Positions 20,321 to 32,989 of a stretch of 64,000 nucleotides of DNA are shown here, piece by piece. The notes under the pieces were generated by a model. That model was not told the origin of the DNA. It was given only the letters and a program-made list of their open reading frames with translations, and searched no databases. The position numbers and the translations under genes are program-made. How positions within the stretch are numbered: the stretch's first letter is position 1; each line of letters starts with the position of its first letter. The DNA comes from Salmonella enterica subsp. diarizonae (GTDB taxonomy: Bacteria > Pseudomonadota > Gammaproteobacteria > Enterobacterales > Enterobacteriaceae): contig NZ_VXJV01000001.1 in assembly GCF_008692785.1 (NCBI RefSeq), positions 682,001-746,000 on the forward strand, given 5' to 3'.

Positions 20321-20333
20321 ACGGATACTACTA

Positions 20334-20666
20334 TTAACGCGGGATATCGCTGGTCGGCTGGGCCGGCACAGCAGGTTGAGTCTGCTCGGTCTTCGCCGGT
20401 GCGCTCAGGTTTTCCCACTCGCTTCCTTTATTGGTTTTGTTGCTATTGATATTACCCAACACCAGACTGATGATGAAGAACAGCGTCGCCAGTACCGCCG
20501 TCATTCGGGTCATGAAGTTACCAGAACCACTTGAACCAAATAGCGTAGCGGAAGCGCCTGCTCCGAAGGAGGCTCCCATATCAGCGCCTTTACCTTGCTG
20601 CAGCATGATCAGACCCACAAGGCCAATTGCCACAATAAGGAAAACAACTAAAAGAGCTTCGTACAT
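20334..20666 (-). CDS. secG: Protein translocase subunit SecG
   Basis: 110 residues. Third subunit of the SecYEG channel; assists SecA-driven export. Two transmembrane segments (about 2-20 and 53-72) separated by a Gly/Ser-rich loop, and a hydrophilic tail. The start MYEALLVVFL at 20666 gives the known length; the open frame upstream to 20828 is not coding. Followed by leuU. Confidence 0.97.
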   Translation of the reverse strand: MYEALLVVFLIVAIGLVGLIMLQQGKGADMGASFGAGASATLFGSSGSGNFMTRMTAVLATLFFIISLVLGNINSNKTNKGSEWENLSAPAKTEQTQPAVPAQPTSDIPR

Positions 20667-20851
20667 AATCAACCTGTTCCTTGCGGAGTTGCCGCGTACC
20701 AATGCTTCTACCAATAAAGCGGGATTTTTACTGTTTCCCACTGAAGCGGGTGTGAATACTAACCAAAGCGAATGACCTTCGCAAGGGCAATTTAAGCGCA
20801 TTGTATCAACTGCGGAAAAAAACAGCAAAAGCGTTGTTTTTTACGGACAGT

Positions 20852-20874
20852 AAGGCGGCAACCGCCGCCTTTTT
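20852..20874. terminator. GC hairpin between glmM and secG
   Basis: AAGGCGGC-AACC-GCCGCCTTTTTA. The T-run is on the plus strand; on the minus strand, the direction of glmM and secG, the hairpin is not followed by a T-run. It may block antisense transcription or stabilise glmM mRNA. Confidence 0.5.
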
Positions 20875-20888
20875 AGTCACTTAAACGA

Positions 20889-22226
20889 TTAAACGGCTTT
20901 TACCGCGTCCGCGATACGATGGGCGAATGCCGTAACCTGCGCTTCATCCTCGCCTTCAACCATCACGCGAATCAGCGGTTCGGTACCGGATTTACGTAGC
21001 AGTACCCGCCCACGATTGCCGAGCGTGGCTTCTACGTCCGCCGTTACCGCTTTCACCGCTTCATTTTCCAGCGGATCGCCACTACCGGCGGTGTAACGCA
21101 CGTTAACCAGAATCTGCGGGAACATTTTCATACCGCTGCACAGATCGTGCAGACTCATGTGATTACGCACCATCGCCGCCAAAACTTGTAGCCCCGCAAC
21201 GATACCGTCGCCAGTGGTCGTTTTATCCAGCAGAATAACGTGACCAGAGTTTTCCGCGCCGATGCGCCAGCCTTTTTCCTGCAATTTTTCCAGCACGTAG
21301 CGGTCACCCACTTTCGCCCTGGCAAACGGAATGCCGAGCTGTTTAAGCGCCAGCTCCAGACCCATATTGCTCATCAGCGTCCCCACCGCGCCACCGCGCA
21401 GTTGGCCCTGGCGCAGCCCTTCGCGCGCGATGATATACATGATCTGATCGCCATCGACTTTTGCGCCTTCGTGGTCAACCATGATGACGCGGTCGCCGTC
21501 GCCGTCCAGCGCGATACCGAGGTCCGCTTTCTCCGCCAACACGCGCGCCTGCAACGCGCGCACGTCGGTTGCGCCCACTTCTTCGTTAATGTTGACGCCG
21601 TTTGGCTCACAGCCGATGGCGATAACGGTCGCACCCAGCTCGCGCAGCACATTCGGCGCGATGTGGTAGGTGGCGCCGTTGGCGCAATCCACGACCACTT
21701 TCAGGCCATTAAGGCTCAGCTCGTTCGGGAAGGTGCCTTTACAGAACTCAATATAACGTCCGGCGGCGTCGACGATGCGACTCGCTTTCCCCAGCTCAGC
21801 GGAGTCTACGCAGGTGATCTCTTTTTCCATTTCGGCTTCGATGGCCTCTTCCACATCGTCAGGCAGTTTCGTGCCATCGATAGAGAAGAATTTAATCCCG
21901 TTATCATAGAACGGGTTATGCGAAGCCGAGATAACGATACCCGCCTCCGCGCGGAAAGTCCGCGTCAGATAGGCGACGGCCGGCGTTGGCATAGGTCCGG
22001 TAAACGAGGCCGACAGCCCCGCAGCGGCAAGGCCCGCCTCCAGCGCGGATTCCAGCATATAGCCAGAAATACGCGTATCTTTACCGATAATAATTTTACG
22101 CGAACCATGACGCGCCAGCACTTTTCCGGCAGCCCAACCCAGTTTAAGCACAAAATCAGGTGTAATGGGGGCATCGCCTACACGCCCGCGAATCCCATCG
22201 GTGCCGAAATATTTACGATTACTCAT
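20889..22226 (-). CDS. glmM: Phosphoglucosamine mutase
   Basis: 445 residues. Converts glucosamine-6-P to glucosamine-1-P, feeding UDP-GlcNAc for peptidoglycan and LPS. Active-site phosphoserine S102 in ISASHNP; the metal loop DGDGDR is near 240; the phosphate-binding RKSGTEP loop is near the C-terminus. Overlaps the folP stop by 8 nt (TATGAGTAA), so it is translated after folP in one operon. Confidence 0.98.
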   Translation of the reverse strand: MSNRKYFGTDGIRGRVGDAPITPDFVLKLGWAAGKVLARHGSRKIIIGKDTRISGYMLESALEAGLAAAGLSASFTGPMPTPAVAYLTRTFRAEAGIVISASHNPFYDNGIKFFSIDGTKLPDDVEEAIEAEMEKEITCVDSAELGKASRIVDAAGRYIEFCKGTFPNELSLNGLKVVVDCANGATYHIAPNVLRELGATVIAIGCEPNGVNINEEVGATDVRALQARVLAEKADLGIALDGDGDRVIMVDHEGAKVDGDQIMYIIAREGLRQGQLRGGAVGTLMSNMGLELALKQLGIPFARAKVGDRYVLEKLQEKGWRIGAENSGHVILLDKTTTGDGIVAGLQVLAAMVRNHMSLHDLCSGMKMFPQILVNVRYTAGSGDPLENEAVKAVTADVEATLGNRGRVLLRKSGTEPLIRVMVEGEDEAQVTAFAHRIADAVKAV

Positions 22227-23067
22227 AGCGTTTGTTTCCCTTTGCAGACAGAGTGGCTTCTACCACCCGCATCGCCTCTACGGTTTCTTTGACGTCATGG
22301 ACGCGAATGATCTGCGCGCCCTGCATCGCGGCAATTACTGCGCACGCAAGGCTGCCGTTCAGACGGTCTGATGGCCCCACGTTAAGTAGCTGACCAACCA
22401 TCGTTTTACGCGACATGCCCACCAGCAGCGGCAGGTTAAAATGATGAAACTCACCCAGTCGCGCCAGTAAGGTATAGTTGTGAGAGAGATTTTTACCGAA
22501 ACCGAATCCGGGGTCGAGCAACAATTTCTCTTTTGCGATGCCGGCCTTTTCACAACGTGCTATTTGCTCAATAAAGTAGCGATTCACCTCGGCAAAGACA
22601 TCGTCATATTTCGGCGCATTCTGCATGGTTTTGGGGTTGCCCTGCATATGCATAAGACTGACCGGCAAGCCAGTTTCCGCCGCGGCTTCCAACGCGCCAG
22701 GCTCGGAAAGCGAACGGACATCATTGATAATATGCACGCCCGCCCTCGCCGCTTCACGGATCACCTCGGGTTTAGAGGTATCCACAGAAATCCACACTTC
22801 AAAACGTTGCGCTATTGCTTCCAGCACCGGAATGACGCGATCCAGCTCTTCTTCCACGCTCACTTCCGCCGCGCCTGGCCGCGTTGATTCACCACCCACA
22901 TCAATAATTGTCGCCCCGGCATTCACCATTAAATTCGCATGTTTCACCGCCTCAATCAGCGTGTTATGCGCGCCGCCGTCGGAGAAAGAATCCGGTGTTA
23001 CGTTCAGGATACCCATAACATGCGGATGAGTGAGATCGAGCGTGGCGCCCTGAGCGAAGAGTTTCAT
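22219..23067 (-). CDS. folP: Dihydropteroate synthase
   Basis: 282 residues. Condenses p-aminobenzoate with dihydropterin pyrophosphate in folate synthesis; target of sulfonamides. TIM barrel with the family blocks [14 protein letters not shown] (about 18-31) and [11 protein letters not shown] (about 56-66); [11 protein letters not shown] is near 190. The ATG at 23067 is preferred to a TTG two codons upstream by match to the family start (MKLFAQG). Confidence 0.97.
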   Translation of the reverse strand: MKLFAQGATLDLTHPHVMGILNVTPDSFSDGGAHNTLIEAVKHANLMVNAGATIIDVGGESTRPGAAEVSVEEELDRVIPVLEAIAQRFEVWISVDTSKPEVIREAARAGVHIINDVRSLSEPGALEAAAETGLPVSLMHMQGNPKTMQNAPKYDDVFAEVNRYFIEQIARCEKAGIAKEKLLLDPGFGFGKNLSHNYTLLARLGEFHHFNLPLLVGMSRKTMVGQLLNVGPSDRLNGSLACAVIAAMQGAQIIRVHDVKETVEAMRVVEATLSAKGNKRYE

Positions 23068-23100
23068 GGTCAAAATCCCTGTTTTATTTATGGTGAGTTA

Positions 23101-23137
23101 AAAAAGAAAAACCCCGGGGCAAGCCCCAGGGTTTCGG
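23101..23137 (-). terminator. ftsH terminator
   Basis: On the minus strand AACCCTGGGG-CTTG-CCCCGGGGTT followed by TTTCTTTTTT, between ftsH and folP. Likely partial, since folP follows within 35 bp. Confidence 0.8.
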
Positions 23138-23170
23138 TGAGCGCTAAACATAGTGTTGTACAACAAACGC

Positions 23171-25105
23171 TTATTTGTCGCCCAACTGCTCTGACATCGT
23201 GTTGCCCGGGTTCGGCGTGCGTGGTTCATCAACCGGACGCGGCACACGAGGCGTACCATTGCTGTCAGAGTTATTGGTGCCGTTTGGATCTTCCCAGCCC
23301 GCAGGCGGACGCACTTCACGACGCGCCATCAAGTCATCAATCTGCGGCGCATCGATGGTTTCATATTTCATCAGCGCATCTTTCATGGCGTGCAGAATAT
23401 CCATATTATCAGTCAGGATCTGACGGGCGCGATTGTAGTTACGTTCAATCAGCGCTTTCACTTCCTGGTCGATGATACGCGCAGTTTCATCGGACATATG
23501 CTTCGCTTTCGCGACGCTACGGCCGAGGAACACTTCACCCTCTTCTTCTGCGTACAGCAACGGACCGAGTTTCTCCGAGAAGCCCCACTGGGTCACCATG
23601 TTACGCGCCAGGTTCGTCGCGACTTTAATGTCGTTCGACGCGCCAGTGGAAACATGCTCAACGCCGTAGATAATCTCTTCCGCCAGACGGCCGCCGTACA
23701 GGGTAGAGATCTGACTTTCCAGCTTCTGACGGCTGGCGCTGATCGCGTCGCCTTCAGGCAGAAAGAAGGTCACACCCAACGCACGACCACGTGGGATAAT
23801 CGTCACTTTGTGCACCGGATCGTGTTCCGGCACCAGGCGACCGATAATCGCGTGGCCCGCTTCGTGGTAAGCGGTCGACTCTTTCTGCGCTTCCGTCATC
23901 ACCATGGAGCGACGTTCGGCGCCCATCATGATTTTGTCTTTCGCTTTCTCGAACTCGACCATCGACACTACGCGTTTGTTGCCGCGTGCGGCAAACAGCG
24001 CCGCTTCGTTGACCAGGTTCGCCAGGTCCGCACCGGAGAAGCCCGGCGTACCGCGCGCTATGATCGCCGCATCAATGTCCGTCGCTAACGGTACGCGACG
24101 CATATGCACCTTCAGAATCTGCTCACGACCGCGAACATCCGGCAGGCCAACCACCACCTGACGGTCAAAACGACCTGGACGCAGCAGCGCAGGGTCAAGG
24201 ACGTCAGGACGGTTGGTCGCCGCGATAACGATGATACCTTCGTTACCCTCGAAGCCGTCCATCTCAACCAGCATCTGGTTCAACGTCTGCTCACGTTCAT
24301 CATGACCGCCGCCAAGACCTGCGCCACGCTGGCGACCTACGGCGTCAATTTCATCGATGAAGATAATGCACGGCGCCGCTTTCTTGGCCTGTTCGAACAT
24401 GTCGCGCACACGGGATGCACCAACACCAACGAACATTTCCACAAAGTCAGAACCGGAAATCGTAAAGAATGGCACCTTCGCTTCACCTGCAATGGCTTTT
24501 GCCAGCAGGGTTTTACCGGTACCCGGCGGTCCGACCATCAGAACGCCTTTCGGAATTTTACCGCCCAGCTTCTGGAAGCGGCTCGGTTCACGCAGGTATT
24601 CAACCAGTTCCGCCACTTCTTCTTTCGCTTCGTCACAGCCCGCGACGTCAGCAAACGTGGTTTTGATCTGATCTTCCGTCAGCATACGCGCCTTGCTCTT
24701 ACCGAACGACATGGCGCCTTTGCCACCGCCGCCCTGCATCTGACGCATGAAGAAGATCCAGACGCCGATCAGCAACAGCATCGGGAACCAGGAAATGAAG
24801 ATAGAAGCCAGCAGGCTTGGCTCTTCGGGAGGTTCGCCAACAACCTTGACGTTTTTAGTCAGCAGGTTATCAAGCAGCTTCGGATCATTAATCGGAATGT
24901 AAGTCGTGTAACGGTTACTATCTTTCTTGGTAACGTTGATCTCACGTCCGTTGATACGCGCTTCGCGAACCTGGTCCTGATTGACCTCTTGCAGGAAGGT
25001 AGAGTAATCCACCTTACGGCCATTAGACTCGCTGGGCCCAAAGCTCTGGAATACTGACATCAGCACAACGGCAATGACCAGCCAGAGTATTAGGTTTTTC
25101 GCCAT
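23171..25105 (-). CDS. ftsH: FtsH, membrane-bound ATP-dependent zinc metalloprotease
   Basis: 644 residues. Hexameric AAA+ protease of the inner membrane. It degrades LpxC, sigma-32, unassembled SecY and other proteins. Transmembrane segments about 5-22 and 98-120 flank a periplasmic domain. Walker A GPPGTGKT 192-199, Walker B FIDEID near 247-252, zinc site HEAGH at 414-418. The start is taken at the ATG (MAKNLILW); a TTG three codons upstream is possible. Lies directly after rlmE, with which it is co-transcribed in E. coli. Confidence 0.97.
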   Translation of the reverse strand: MAKNLILWLVIAVVLMSVFQSFGPSESNGRKVDYSTFLQEVNQDQVREARINGREINVTKKDSNRYTTYIPINDPKLLDNLLTKNVKVVGEPPEEPSLLASIFISWFPMLLLIGVWIFFMRQMQGGGGKGAMSFGKSKARMLTEDQIKTTFADVAGCDEAKEEVAELVEYLREPSRFQKLGGKIPKGVLMVGPPGTGKTLLAKAIAGEAKVPFFTISGSDFVEMFVGVGASRVRDMFEQAKKAAPCIIFIDEIDAVGRQRGAGLGGGHDEREQTLNQMLVEMDGFEGNEGIIVIAATNRPDVLDPALLRPGRFDRQVVVGLPDVRGREQILKVHMRRVPLATDIDAAIIARGTPGFSGADLANLVNEAALFAARGNKRVVSMVEFEKAKDKIMMGAERRSMVMTEAQKESTAYHEAGHAIIGRLVPEHDPVHKVTIIPRGRALGVTFFLPEGDAISASRQKLESQISTLYGGRLAEEIIYGVEHVSTGASNDIKVATNLARNMVTQWGFSEKLGPLLYAEEEGEVFLGRSVAKAKHMSDETARIIDQEVKALIERNYNRARQILTDNMDILHAMKDALMKYETIDAPQIDDLMARREVRPPAGWEDPNGTNNSDSNGTPRVPRPVDEPRTPNPGNTMSEQLGDK

Positions 25106-25208
25106 GTCACTCAAGGGATTAACCTCTTATTACAACTGTGTTAAAAACAGCGTCAGGATACTCTATATCCAGTTTCTTTCAAACCTTACGTCTGAAATCT
25201 GCCGGTTA

Positions 25209-25835
25209 TCACTTTCGCCCGGTCGCTACAATGTACACTTCACGCGAACGCGCACGCGAAGAGTCCGGCTTACGAACTTTGACCTTCGTAAACAGGGAGC
25301 GAATTTCCCTTAGATACTCATCGAAACCTTCGCCCTGGAACACCTTCACTACAAAACTTCCGCCTGGCGCCAGCACATCGCGGCACATCTCTAACGCCAG
25401 CTCCACCAGATACATGGCGCGGGGGATATCCACCGCTGGTGTTCCGCTCATGTTTGGTGCCATATCCGACATGACAACTTGTACTTTACTGTCACCCACG
25501 CGTTCCAGTAACGCTTTCATGACAAGTTCATCACGAAAATCGCCCTGAAGAAAGTCCACACCAACGATAGGATCCATAGGTAAAAGATCACAAGCGATGA
25601 TACGGCCTTTACCGCCAATCTGCGTGACCACATATTGTGACCAGCCTCCTGGCGCAGCGCCGAGATCGACTACCGTCATTCCCGGCTTAAAAAGTTTGTC
25701 ACTTTGCTGTATTTCATCAAGTTTAAACCAGGCACGGGAGCGTAGCCCCTTTTTCTGCGCCTGTTGAACATATTTATCGCTAAAGTGTTCCTGAAGCCAG
25801 CGGCTTGAGCTGGCAGAACGCTTTTTACCTGTCAT
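25209..25835 (-). CDS. rlmE: 23S rRNA 2'-O-ribose U2552 methyltransferase RlmE (RrmJ/FtsJ)
   Basis: 208 residues. SAM-dependent methylation of U2552 in the A-loop, heat-shock controlled in E. coli. The catalytic K-D-K-E set is intact at K38, D124, K164 and E199, and the SAM motif DLGAAPGGW is at 57-65. Diverges from yhbY across 126 bp. Confidence 0.97.
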
Positions 25836-25961
25836 TTAACTTTCCCGTCGGGGCAGTTCATCGTAGCCAATGGCGTAAATTTCTACACGCCTATTTGGCG
25901 ATATAAGGGAGATGGCGGTAGAATGACCCGTTTTCAATCCCAACGTAAGCAAAAATATACG

Positions 25962-26255
25962 ATGAATCTGAGTACTAAACAAAAACAGCACCTAAAAGGT
26001 CTGGCACATCCGCTCAAGCCTGTTGTTATGCTTGGCAATAATGGTTTGACCGAAGGGGTACTGGCCGAGATTGAACAAGCGTTAGAGCACCATGAACTTA
26101 TCAAGGTGAAAATCGCCTCGGAAGATCGCGAAACAAAAACCTTGATCGTGGACGCTATCGTGCGCGAAACCGGCGCCTGTAACGTACAGGTCATCGGTAA
26201 AACGCTGGTGCTGTATCGCCCAACTAAAGAGCGTAAAATCTCGCTGCCGCGTTAA
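25962..26255 (+). CDS. yhbY: YhbY, CRM-domain RNA-binding ribosome assembly protein
   Basis: 97 residues, essentially one CRM domain (fold like the IF3 C-domain) with the GxxG-type loop in LGNNGLTEGV near 23-32. Associates with pre-50S particles. The start MNLSTKQKQHL at 25962 gives the family length; the in-frame ATG at 25923 would add 13 residues with no family match. Confidence 0.95.
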   Translation: MNLSTKQKQHLKGLAHPLKPVVMLGNNGLTEGVLAEIEQALEHHELIKVKIASEDRETKTLIVDAIVRETGACNVQVIGKTLVLYRPTKERKISLPR

Positions 26256-26343
26256 GGATATCCTAAAGTCGAACACAAAATCTGTGTAAAACGAGGGGTT
26301 TTCCACGAGCAGGAGAGCAAAATGCCACGCTCTCTCCGTTGAT

Positions 26344-26368
26344 AAAAGGCCGCTATGCGGCCTTTTTC
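26344..26368. terminator. Shared terminator of convergent yhbY and greA
   Basis: AAAAGGCCGC-TAT-GCGGCCTTTTT has A- and T-runs on both sides and therefore works in both directions. Confidence 0.9.
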
Positions 26369-26410
26369 CTTTCTTTACAATACACCAACAATTTGCGTAT
26401 TGAGTACTAC

Positions 26411-26887
26411 TTAAAGGTATTCCACTTTAAGCACTTCGTATTCCACATCGCCGCCAGGCGTTTTGATCACCACGACGTCATCCTGCTCTTTGCCGATCAG
26501 GCCGCGAGCGATTGGCGAGTTTACCGAAATGAGATTTTGCTTAAAATCCGCCTCATCATCGCCAACAATACGGTAGGTCTGCTCTTCGTCGGTGTCCAGG
26601 TTCAGCACCGTGACGGTAGCGCCAAAAATCACGCGACCATTGTTCGGCATTTTGGTGACATCAATCACCTGCGCATTCGACAGTTTTGCTTCAATATCTT
26701 TAATACGTCCTTCGCAGAAACCCTGCTGTTCGCGTGCAGCATGATACTCCGCGTTTTCTTTTAAATCGCCATGTTCACGCGCTTCGGCGATAGCGGCGAT
26801 GATTTCAGGACGGCGCACAGATTTCAGAAAATCCAGCTCTTCGCGCAGTTTTTCGGCACCGCGTAAGGTCATCGGAATAGCTTGCAT
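26411..26887 (-). CDS. greA: Transcript cleavage factor GreA
   Basis: 158 residues. Enters the RNA polymerase secondary channel and triggers cleavage of backtracked RNA. N-terminal coiled coil (1-77) with acidic tip residues D41 and E44 in the DLKENAEYH loop, then an FKBP-like C-terminal domain. A leader of over 100 nt with a terminator-like hairpin precedes it. Confidence 0.97.
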   Translation of the reverse strand: MQAIPMTLRGAEKLREELDFLKSVRRPEIIAAIAEAREHGDLKENAEYHAAREQQGFCEGRIKDIEAKLSNAQVIDVTKMPNNGRVIFGATVTVLNLDTDEEQTYRIVGDDEADFKQNLISVNSPIARGLIGKEQDDVVVIKTPGGDVEYEVLKVEYL

Positions 26888-26980
26888 TTGTTATACCTCT
26901 TGAACATTCCTGTAGGGGGCAATGAACTCTACCCCGGCTGCTAAGCCAGCCCCGGCATATGCCATACCAGGGTCAGAAGC

Positions 26981-27013
26981 AAAAAAACACCAACCCGGGC
27001 GCGCAGTCCCAGG
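26981..27013 (-). terminator. Attenuator in the greA leader (likely end of GraL RNAs)
   Basis: On the minus strand CCTGGG...CCCGGG (6-bp stem with one GU) is followed by TTGGTGTTTTTTTG. E. coli greA has a leader terminator here that yields short GraL RNAs. The hairpin is clear; the RNA 5' end was not located. Confidence 0.55.
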
Positions 27014-27134
27014 TCAGCTACAATTTCCTCTTTGATAACCATTTTACCCTGGAGTTCCCTATGGGTCATCGTTTACTTTTTAGGGCGTTGCGCCGTAGTA
27101 TGACGGCTTGTTTCCAGGGTGTTAGCGCGAGATT

Positions 27135-28568
27135 ATGCGATTTTCCAGATTTATCATCGGATTGACTACCAGTATAGCGTTCAGCGTTCAGGCCGCGAAT
27201 ATTGACGAATACATCAAACAGCTTCCGGCTGGCGCCAACCTCGCGCTGATGGTGCAAAAGGTTGGCGCGCCCGCGCCGGCTATTGATTACCATAGTCAGC
27301 AGATGGCGCTTCCCGCCAGCACCCAAAAAGTGATTACCGCGCTGGCGGCGCTGATTCAACTCGGCCCGGATTTCCGTTTTACGACCACGCTGGAGACCAA
27401 AGGCAGCGTCGATAACGGCATCTTAAAAGGTGACTTAATTGCGCGCTTCGGCGGCGATCCAACGCTAAGACGTCAGGATATTCGCAATATGGTCGCGACG
27501 CTGAAAAAGTCCGGCGTCACGCAAATCGACGGCAATGTGCTTATCGACACGTCGATTTTCGCCAGCCACGATAAAGCGCCAGGCTGGCCGTGGAACGACC
27601 TGACGCAGTGTTTCAGCGCGCCTCCCGCCGCCGCCATCGTTGACCGTAACTGCTTTTCTGTGTCGCTTTATAGCGCGCAAAAACCAAACGATTTAGCCTT
27701 TATTCGCGTGGCCTCTTATTATCCGGTAACGATGTTCAGCCAGGTGCGGACCCTGCCGCGCGGTTCGGCAGAAGCGCAGTATTGCGAGCTGGATGTTGTG
27801 CCTGGGGATTTGAACCGTTATACGCTTACCGGCTGTTTACCACAGCGCACCGACCCGCTGCCGCTGGCCTTTGCTATTCAGGACGGTGCCAGCTACGCGG
27901 GCGCCGTCCTCAAGCAGGAGCTGAAAGAGGCCGGAATAACTTACCGCGGCACGTTGCTGCGCCAGACGCTGGTTAACGAGCCCGGAACAATCGTCGCCAG
28001 TAAACAGTCGGCGCCACTGCACGATCTGCTTAAGATTATGCTGAAAAAGTCAGACAATATGATCGCCGATACTGTTTTTCGGATGATTGGTCATGTCAGG
28101 TTTAACGTGCCTGGCACCTGGCGGGCGGGATCGGATGCCGTTCGCCAGATCCTGCGCCAACAGGCGGGAATCGACATAGGCAATACCATTATCGCCGACG
28201 GTTCCGGTCTTTCTCGTCATAACCTGATCGCTCCCGCCACGATGATGCAGGTGCTGCAATATATCGCCCAACACGATAACGAGCTGAACTTTATCTCTAT
28301 GCTGCCGCTGGCGGGCTATGATGGTTCATTACAATATCGCGCCGGGCTGCATCAGGCGGGCGTAGACGGTAAGGTTTCGGCGAAAACCGGGTCACTGCAG
28401 GGGGTATATAACCTGGCGGGCTTTATTACCACCGCAAGCGGGCAACGGATGGCATTTGTACAGTATTTGTCCGGCTACGCGGTTCCACCTGCCGATCAGC
28501 GTAATCGCCGCATCCCGTTAGTGCGCTTTGAAAGCCGGCTGTACAAGGATATTTATCAGAACAACTAG
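27135..28568 (+). CDS. dacB: Penicillin-binding protein 4 (D-Ala-D-Ala carboxypeptidase/endopeptidase)
   Basis: 477 residues with a 20-residue signal peptide ending VQA|AN. Periplasmic class C low-molecular-mass PBP; trims and cleaves peptide cross-links. Active-site motifs: S62-T-Q-K65, SDN near 306 (KKSDNMIAD), KTG near 417 (SAKTGSLQ). A large insertion lies between motifs one and two, as usual for PBP4. Diverges from greA. Confidence 0.97.
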   Translation: MRFSRFIIGLTTSIAFSVQAANIDEYIKQLPAGANLALMVQKVGAPAPAIDYHSQQMALPASTQKVITALAALIQLGPDFRFTTTLETKGSVDNGILKGDLIARFGGDPTLRRQDIRNMVATLKKSGVTQIDGNVLIDTSIFASHDKAPGWPWNDLTQCFSAPPAAAIVDRNCFSVSLYSAQKPNDLAFIRVASYYPVTMFSQVRTLPRGSAEAQYCELDVVPGDLNRYTLTGCLPQRTDPLPLAFAIQDGASYAGAVLKQELKEAGITYRGTLLRQTLVNEPGTIVASKQSAPLHDLLKIMLKKSDNMIADTVFRMIGHVRFNVPGTWRAGSDAVRQILRQQAGIDIGNTIIADGSGLSRHNLIAPATMMQVLQYIAQHDNELNFISMLPLAGYDGSLQYRAGLHQAGVDGKVSAKTGSLQGVYNLAGFITTASGQRMAFVQYLSGYAVPPADQRNRRIPLVRFESRLYKDIYQNN

Positions 28569-28583
28569 GTGGAGCGTTTGATT

Positions 28584-28657
28584 GCCGGATGGCGGCGCTT
28601 TGCGCCTTATCCGGCCTACAAGTTATGTAGGCCCGGTAAGCGCAAGCGCCACCGGGC
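28584..28657. repeat. BIME between dacB and obgE
   Basis: Two facing REP units (GCCGGATGGCGGCGC... and TAGGCCCGGTAAGCG...CACCGGGCA) at the convergent 3' ends. Confidence 0.9.
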
Positions 28658-28669
28658 ATTTAAAGCCGA

Positions 28670-29851
<1,182 letters not shown>

Positions 29852-30817
29852 TCATTCGCCTGAGCGGGGTTGCGAAACCACCGTTTCATGCTTGCGTAAA
29901 CCGCCCCAAATACGATGACCAATGGCGGAATACATCGCGCCCGCAACCACGACAAACGCACCGAGATAACCTAAAAGGTTTAACATCGGTCTGGCGAAGA
30001 AATCGGGCCAGGCCATAGATAAAAGATCTGAAAACAGCAGGGTAAATAGCGGTGTAAGCGTGATTATCGCGCTCACCTGCGCCGCCTGCCAACGCGCCAT
30101 CGCTTCCGCCAGGGCGCCATATCCTACCAGCGTATTCAGCCCGCAGAAAATCAAACAGGCGAGCTGCCAGTCACTCAGTTGCGCTATCACCATCGGTTTT
30201 GCCAGCGGTAAGAGCGCTATCGTACATAAAGTGTACAGTAAAAACAGGATTTGCTGCGAGGCCAGACGTCGCAATAATATTTTTTGCGCCACGCCATAAC
30301 TCACCCATACCATCGCCGCGCCTACGCCAAAAATAACGCCCCAGGTGTAGTCGGTCAGTCGGGTAAAAATCTCGATCAGACTGGTGTTAAAAAACATCAC
30401 CAGCCCGCTCAATAACATCAGCGCGCCAATCACCTGCGTACCACGCATCTTTTCTTTCAGAATAAAGACGCTGGCGACCATCATGCCGACTGGCGAAAGC
30501 TGGCCGATAACCTGCGACGCCGTTGGGCTTAAATATTGCAAGGAAGAACTGAACAAAATGAAATTACCGAACAGTCCGCAGGTCGCTATCGCCAGTAATA
30601 CCAGCCAGCGCGGCTTACGAAAAATACGCAGCGGCGGCAGCTTTCTTTTTACTGCCAGTATCGCCCCGAGGCCAATACTGGCCATTAAGAAGCGGTAGAA
30701 GACAATGGTTGGAGGCTCCATCACCTCCAGCACTTGCTTCATTGCTATTGGCAGCGCTCCCCAGCACATCGCAGTAGTGAGCGCTAAAAGAATACCAATG
30801 CCTGCCTGCTGCTTCAT
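29852..30817 (-). CDS. yhbE: YhbE, EamA/DMT-family inner-membrane transporter
   Basis: 321 residues with about ten transmembrane helices in two EamA repeats (about 8-138 and 150-290); drug/metabolite transporter superfamily, substrate unknown. The start MKQQAGIG at 30817 fits the family; the longer frame from 30862 adds a non-hydrophobic extension. Sits between rpmA and obgE, 15 nt before obgE, although a terminator follows rpmA. Confidence 0.93.
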   Translation of the reverse strand: MKQQAGIGILLALTTAMCWGALPIAMKQVLEVMEPPTIVFYRFLMASIGLGAILAVKRKLPPLRIFRKPRWLVLLAIATCGLFGNFILFSSSLQYLSPTASQVIGQLSPVGMMVASVFILKEKMRGTQVIGALMLLSGLVMFFNTSLIEIFTRLTDYTWGVIFGVGAAMVWVSYGVAQKILLRRLASQQILFLLYTLCTIALLPLAKPMVIAQLSDWQLACLIFCGLNTLVGYGALAEAMARWQAAQVSAIITLTPLFTLLFSDLLSMAWPDFFARPMLNLLGYLGAFVVVAGAMYSAIGHRIWGGLRKHETVVSQPRSGE

Positions 30818-30891
30818 GCCGTATTCCCTGCAAAGACCCGTTAACGGCATTCGCACAGCCACACGGGTATATTTTAGTCGGCCATCGAATG

Positions 30892-30919
30892 TAAAAAGCC
30901 CCGCAACAGGTGCGGGGCT
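30892..30919 (-). terminator. rpmA terminator
   Basis: On the minus strand AGCCCCGCA-CCTGT-TGCGGGGCT followed by TTTTAC. Partial terminator between ribosomal genes and yhbE-obgE. Confidence 0.85.
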
Positions 30920-30946
30920 CTCATCCGTTACCGGACCACGAAGAAC

Positions 30947-31204
<258 letters not shown>

Positions 31205-31223
31205 TTAATCTGCTCCCCTATTC

Positions 31224-31571
<348 letters not shown>

Positions 31572-31607
31572 TCAGAGCGCGCTATAAATATTCACAATAG
31601 GGCGCGA

Positions 31608-31636
31608 ATATTACGCAAATTGCACGGCTTTGACAA
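31608..31636 (-). promoter_or_regulatory. rplU promoter
   Basis: On the minus strand TTGTCA, 17-bp spacer, TAATAT, with the start about 65 nt before rplU. The remaining 160 bp to ispB should hold the ispB promoter; GATAAT at 31763-31768 is a possible -10. Confidence 0.7.
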
Positions 31637-31793
31637 GTGCTACCATCAATACATGAAGAAAAAAAACACAACGCATACGGTAACGTTTATCTGCGGCGTT
31701 TTTTCAGTACAATCAGAGTATATTTCTAACCATAAACCCTACGTTACCTCATTCAGACATGGGATAATCGGGGCGATAAGCCCGGCTTTTGCG

Positions 31794-32765
31794 ATGAATT
31801 TAGAAAAAATCAACGAGTTAACCGCGCAAGATATGGCGGGTGTCAATGCGACAATCCTTGAACAGCTTAATTCCGACGTTCAACTGATTAATCAGCTAGG
31901 ATATTACATCATTAGCGGCGGCGGAAAACGCATTCGTCCGATGATTGCCGTTCTTGCCGCGCGCGCGGTGGGTTATCAGGGCAACGCGCACGTGACTATC
32001 GCCGCTCTGATCGAGTTTATCCACACGGCGACGTTGCTGCATGATGATGTGGTGGATGAATCCGATATGCGTCGCGGCAAGGCAACGGCAAATGCCGCCT
32101 TTGGTAATGCCGCCAGCGTGCTGGTCGGCGACTTTATCTATACCCGCGCCTTCCAGATGATGACCAGCCTCGGCTCGCTAAAAGTGCTGGAAGTGATGTC
32201 GGAAGCGGTCAACGTGATTGCAGAAGGCGAAGTGCTGCAATTGATGAACGTGAATGACCCGGACATTACCGAAGAAAATTACATGCGGGTGATTTACAGT
32301 AAAACTGCGCGTCTGTTCGAAGCCGCCGCCCAATGTTCCGGTATTCTCGCCGGTTGTACGCCTGAGCAAGAGAAAGGGTTGCAGGACTATGGCCGCTACC
32401 TGGGTACGGCTTTTCAGCTCATTGACGATCTGCTGGATTACAGCGCCGACGGCGAGCATCTCGGTAAAAATGTGGGCGATGACCTCAATGAGGGCAAACC
32501 CACCTTACCGTTGCTTCACGCCATGCGTCACGGTACGCCAGAACAATCAGCGATGATCCGTACCGCTATTGAACAAGGTAATGGTCGTCATCTTCTGGAA
32601 CCGGTTCTGGAAGCGATGACCACCTGCGGCTCGCTGGAATGGACGCGTCAGCGAGCGGAAGAAGAAGCCGACAAAGCGATATCCGCGTTGCAGATATTAC
32701 CGGATACCCCATGGCGTGAGGCGCTAATCGGTCTCGCACACATCGCGGTGCAACGCGATCGTTAA
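31794..32765 (+). CDS. ispB: Octaprenyl diphosphate synthase
   Basis: 323 residues. Makes the C40 side chain of ubiquinone and menaquinone. Both aspartate-rich motifs are present: HDDVVDESD near 83-91 and DDLLDYSAD near 211-219. The open frame continues far upstream without a stop, but only from the ATG at 31794 (MNLEKINELTAQD) does it match the family. Confidence 0.97.
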   Translation: MNLEKINELTAQDMAGVNATILEQLNSDVQLINQLGYYIISGGGKRIRPMIAVLAARAVGYQGNAHVTIAALIEFIHTATLLHDDVVDESDMRRGKATANAAFGNAASVLVGDFIYTRAFQMMTSLGSLKVLEVMSEAVNVIAEGEVLQLMNVNDPDITEENYMRVIYSKTARLFEAAAQCSGILAGCTPEQEKGLQDYGRYLGTAFQLIDDLLDYSADGEHLGKNVGDDLNEGKPTLPLLHAMRHGTPEQSAMIRTAIEQGNGRHLLEPVLEAMTTCGSLEWTRQRAEEEADKAISALQILPDTPWREALIGLAHIAVQRDR

Positions 32766-32777
32766 TGCCATTCTCTT

Positions 32778-32798
32778 ATCCCGCGCCCTGCGCGGGAT
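32778..32798 (+). terminator. Hairpin after ispB
   Basis: ATCCCGCG-CCCTG-CGCGGGAT, a perfect 8-bp stem 12 nt after the stop. The following ATTCCATT is a weak T-run, so a moderate terminator. Confidence 0.6.
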
Positions 32799-32989
32799 AT
32801 TCCATTAAGCTCCAATAAACTCCAGATATTCTCTTGCCCATCTTTTTCTATGCGGCTTTCCTTGGCATATTCTGAATATTGCCGCCACTTACATGAACTT
32901 TTTAGAACATTCTTTCACGAAGCGTTATAGTATCGGACGTCGTCGGGTTGTTAAAACCGTAAATGATTAACCTCAGGAGTGATGGATGT

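Noticed and set aside
20667-20828. 54-codon N-terminal extension of secG
   Set aside because: SecG begins at the membrane helix MYEALLVVFL; the extension is not hydrophobic in the right way and would exceed the family length.
24104-25057. 317-codon open frame opposite ftsH
   Set aside because: No family features; complement of conserved FtsH codons.
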